5,461 nucleotides of DNA from Parachlamydiaceae bacterium (GTDB lineage: Bacteria > Chlamydiota > Chlamydiia > Chlamydiales > Parachlamydiaceae): NCBI GenBank assembly GCA_030679615.1, contig JAUXSJ010000204.1:1-5461 (forward strand). The letters are read 5' to 3'. Of this stretch, positions 5,419-5,461 are shown piece after piece. The translations under genes and the position numbers were made by a program. Position 1 is the stretch's first letter, and every line of letters begins with the position of its first letter. The notes beneath the pieces are model-generated. The model saw only the letters and a program-made list of their open reading frames with translations, was not told where the DNA came from and did no database searches.

Positions 5419-5461
5419 TAATTACTGGGCTAGCCGTTACTCCTTGAAAACAATTTAACGC

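Overview
The window looks like a low-GC intracellular or host-associated gammaproteobacterium, most plausibly of the order Legionellales (Legionella/Coxiella/Rickettsiella-like). This is an inference with no marker gene behind it. It rests on three things: an AT-rich chromosome, large Asn/Lys-rich soluble proteins of no recognisable family with faint ankyrin-like helix pairs beside an ordinary housekeeping transporter, and a dispersed intergenic hairpin repeat.

Layout. Positions 1-190 hold one edge of the dispersed repeat (R1, 1-19) and a very AT-rich leader with a perfect 8-bp inverted repeat. Two plus-strand genes follow in tandem: 191-2080 (629 aa) and 2097-3623 (508 aa). They share colinear motifs over most of their length, so they are diverged duplicates and probably one transcription unit. 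The first also has four in-frame 45-bp repeats near its C-terminus. The intergenic stretch 3624-3953 has no credible gene. It carries two facing copies of the dispersed repeat (R2 and R3), each able to form a hairpin followed by a T-run in the direction of the gene that ends nearby. On the minus strand, 5171-3954 encodes a CPA2-type Na+/H+ antiporter of 405 aa with a GTG start and a strong Shine-Dalgarno. Its upstream side (5172-5461) carries a fourth, decayed copy of the repeat (R4), a second short dispersed motif also found at 3644-3676, and an imperfect hairpin near the right edge.

The antiporter should exchange cytoplasmic Na+ (or K+) for H+ and serve pH and salt homeostasis. The two tandem proteins are functionally unassigned. 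They have no visible membrane segments or signal peptide, and their composition and context would suit type IV secretion (Dot/Icm-like) effectors, but this cannot be shown from the window. Nothing suggests that the antiporter and the tandem pair work together. The most unusual material is the duplicated orphan gene pair, its recently expanded 15-residue repeat, and the repeat family that sits at gene boundaries in alternating orientation.
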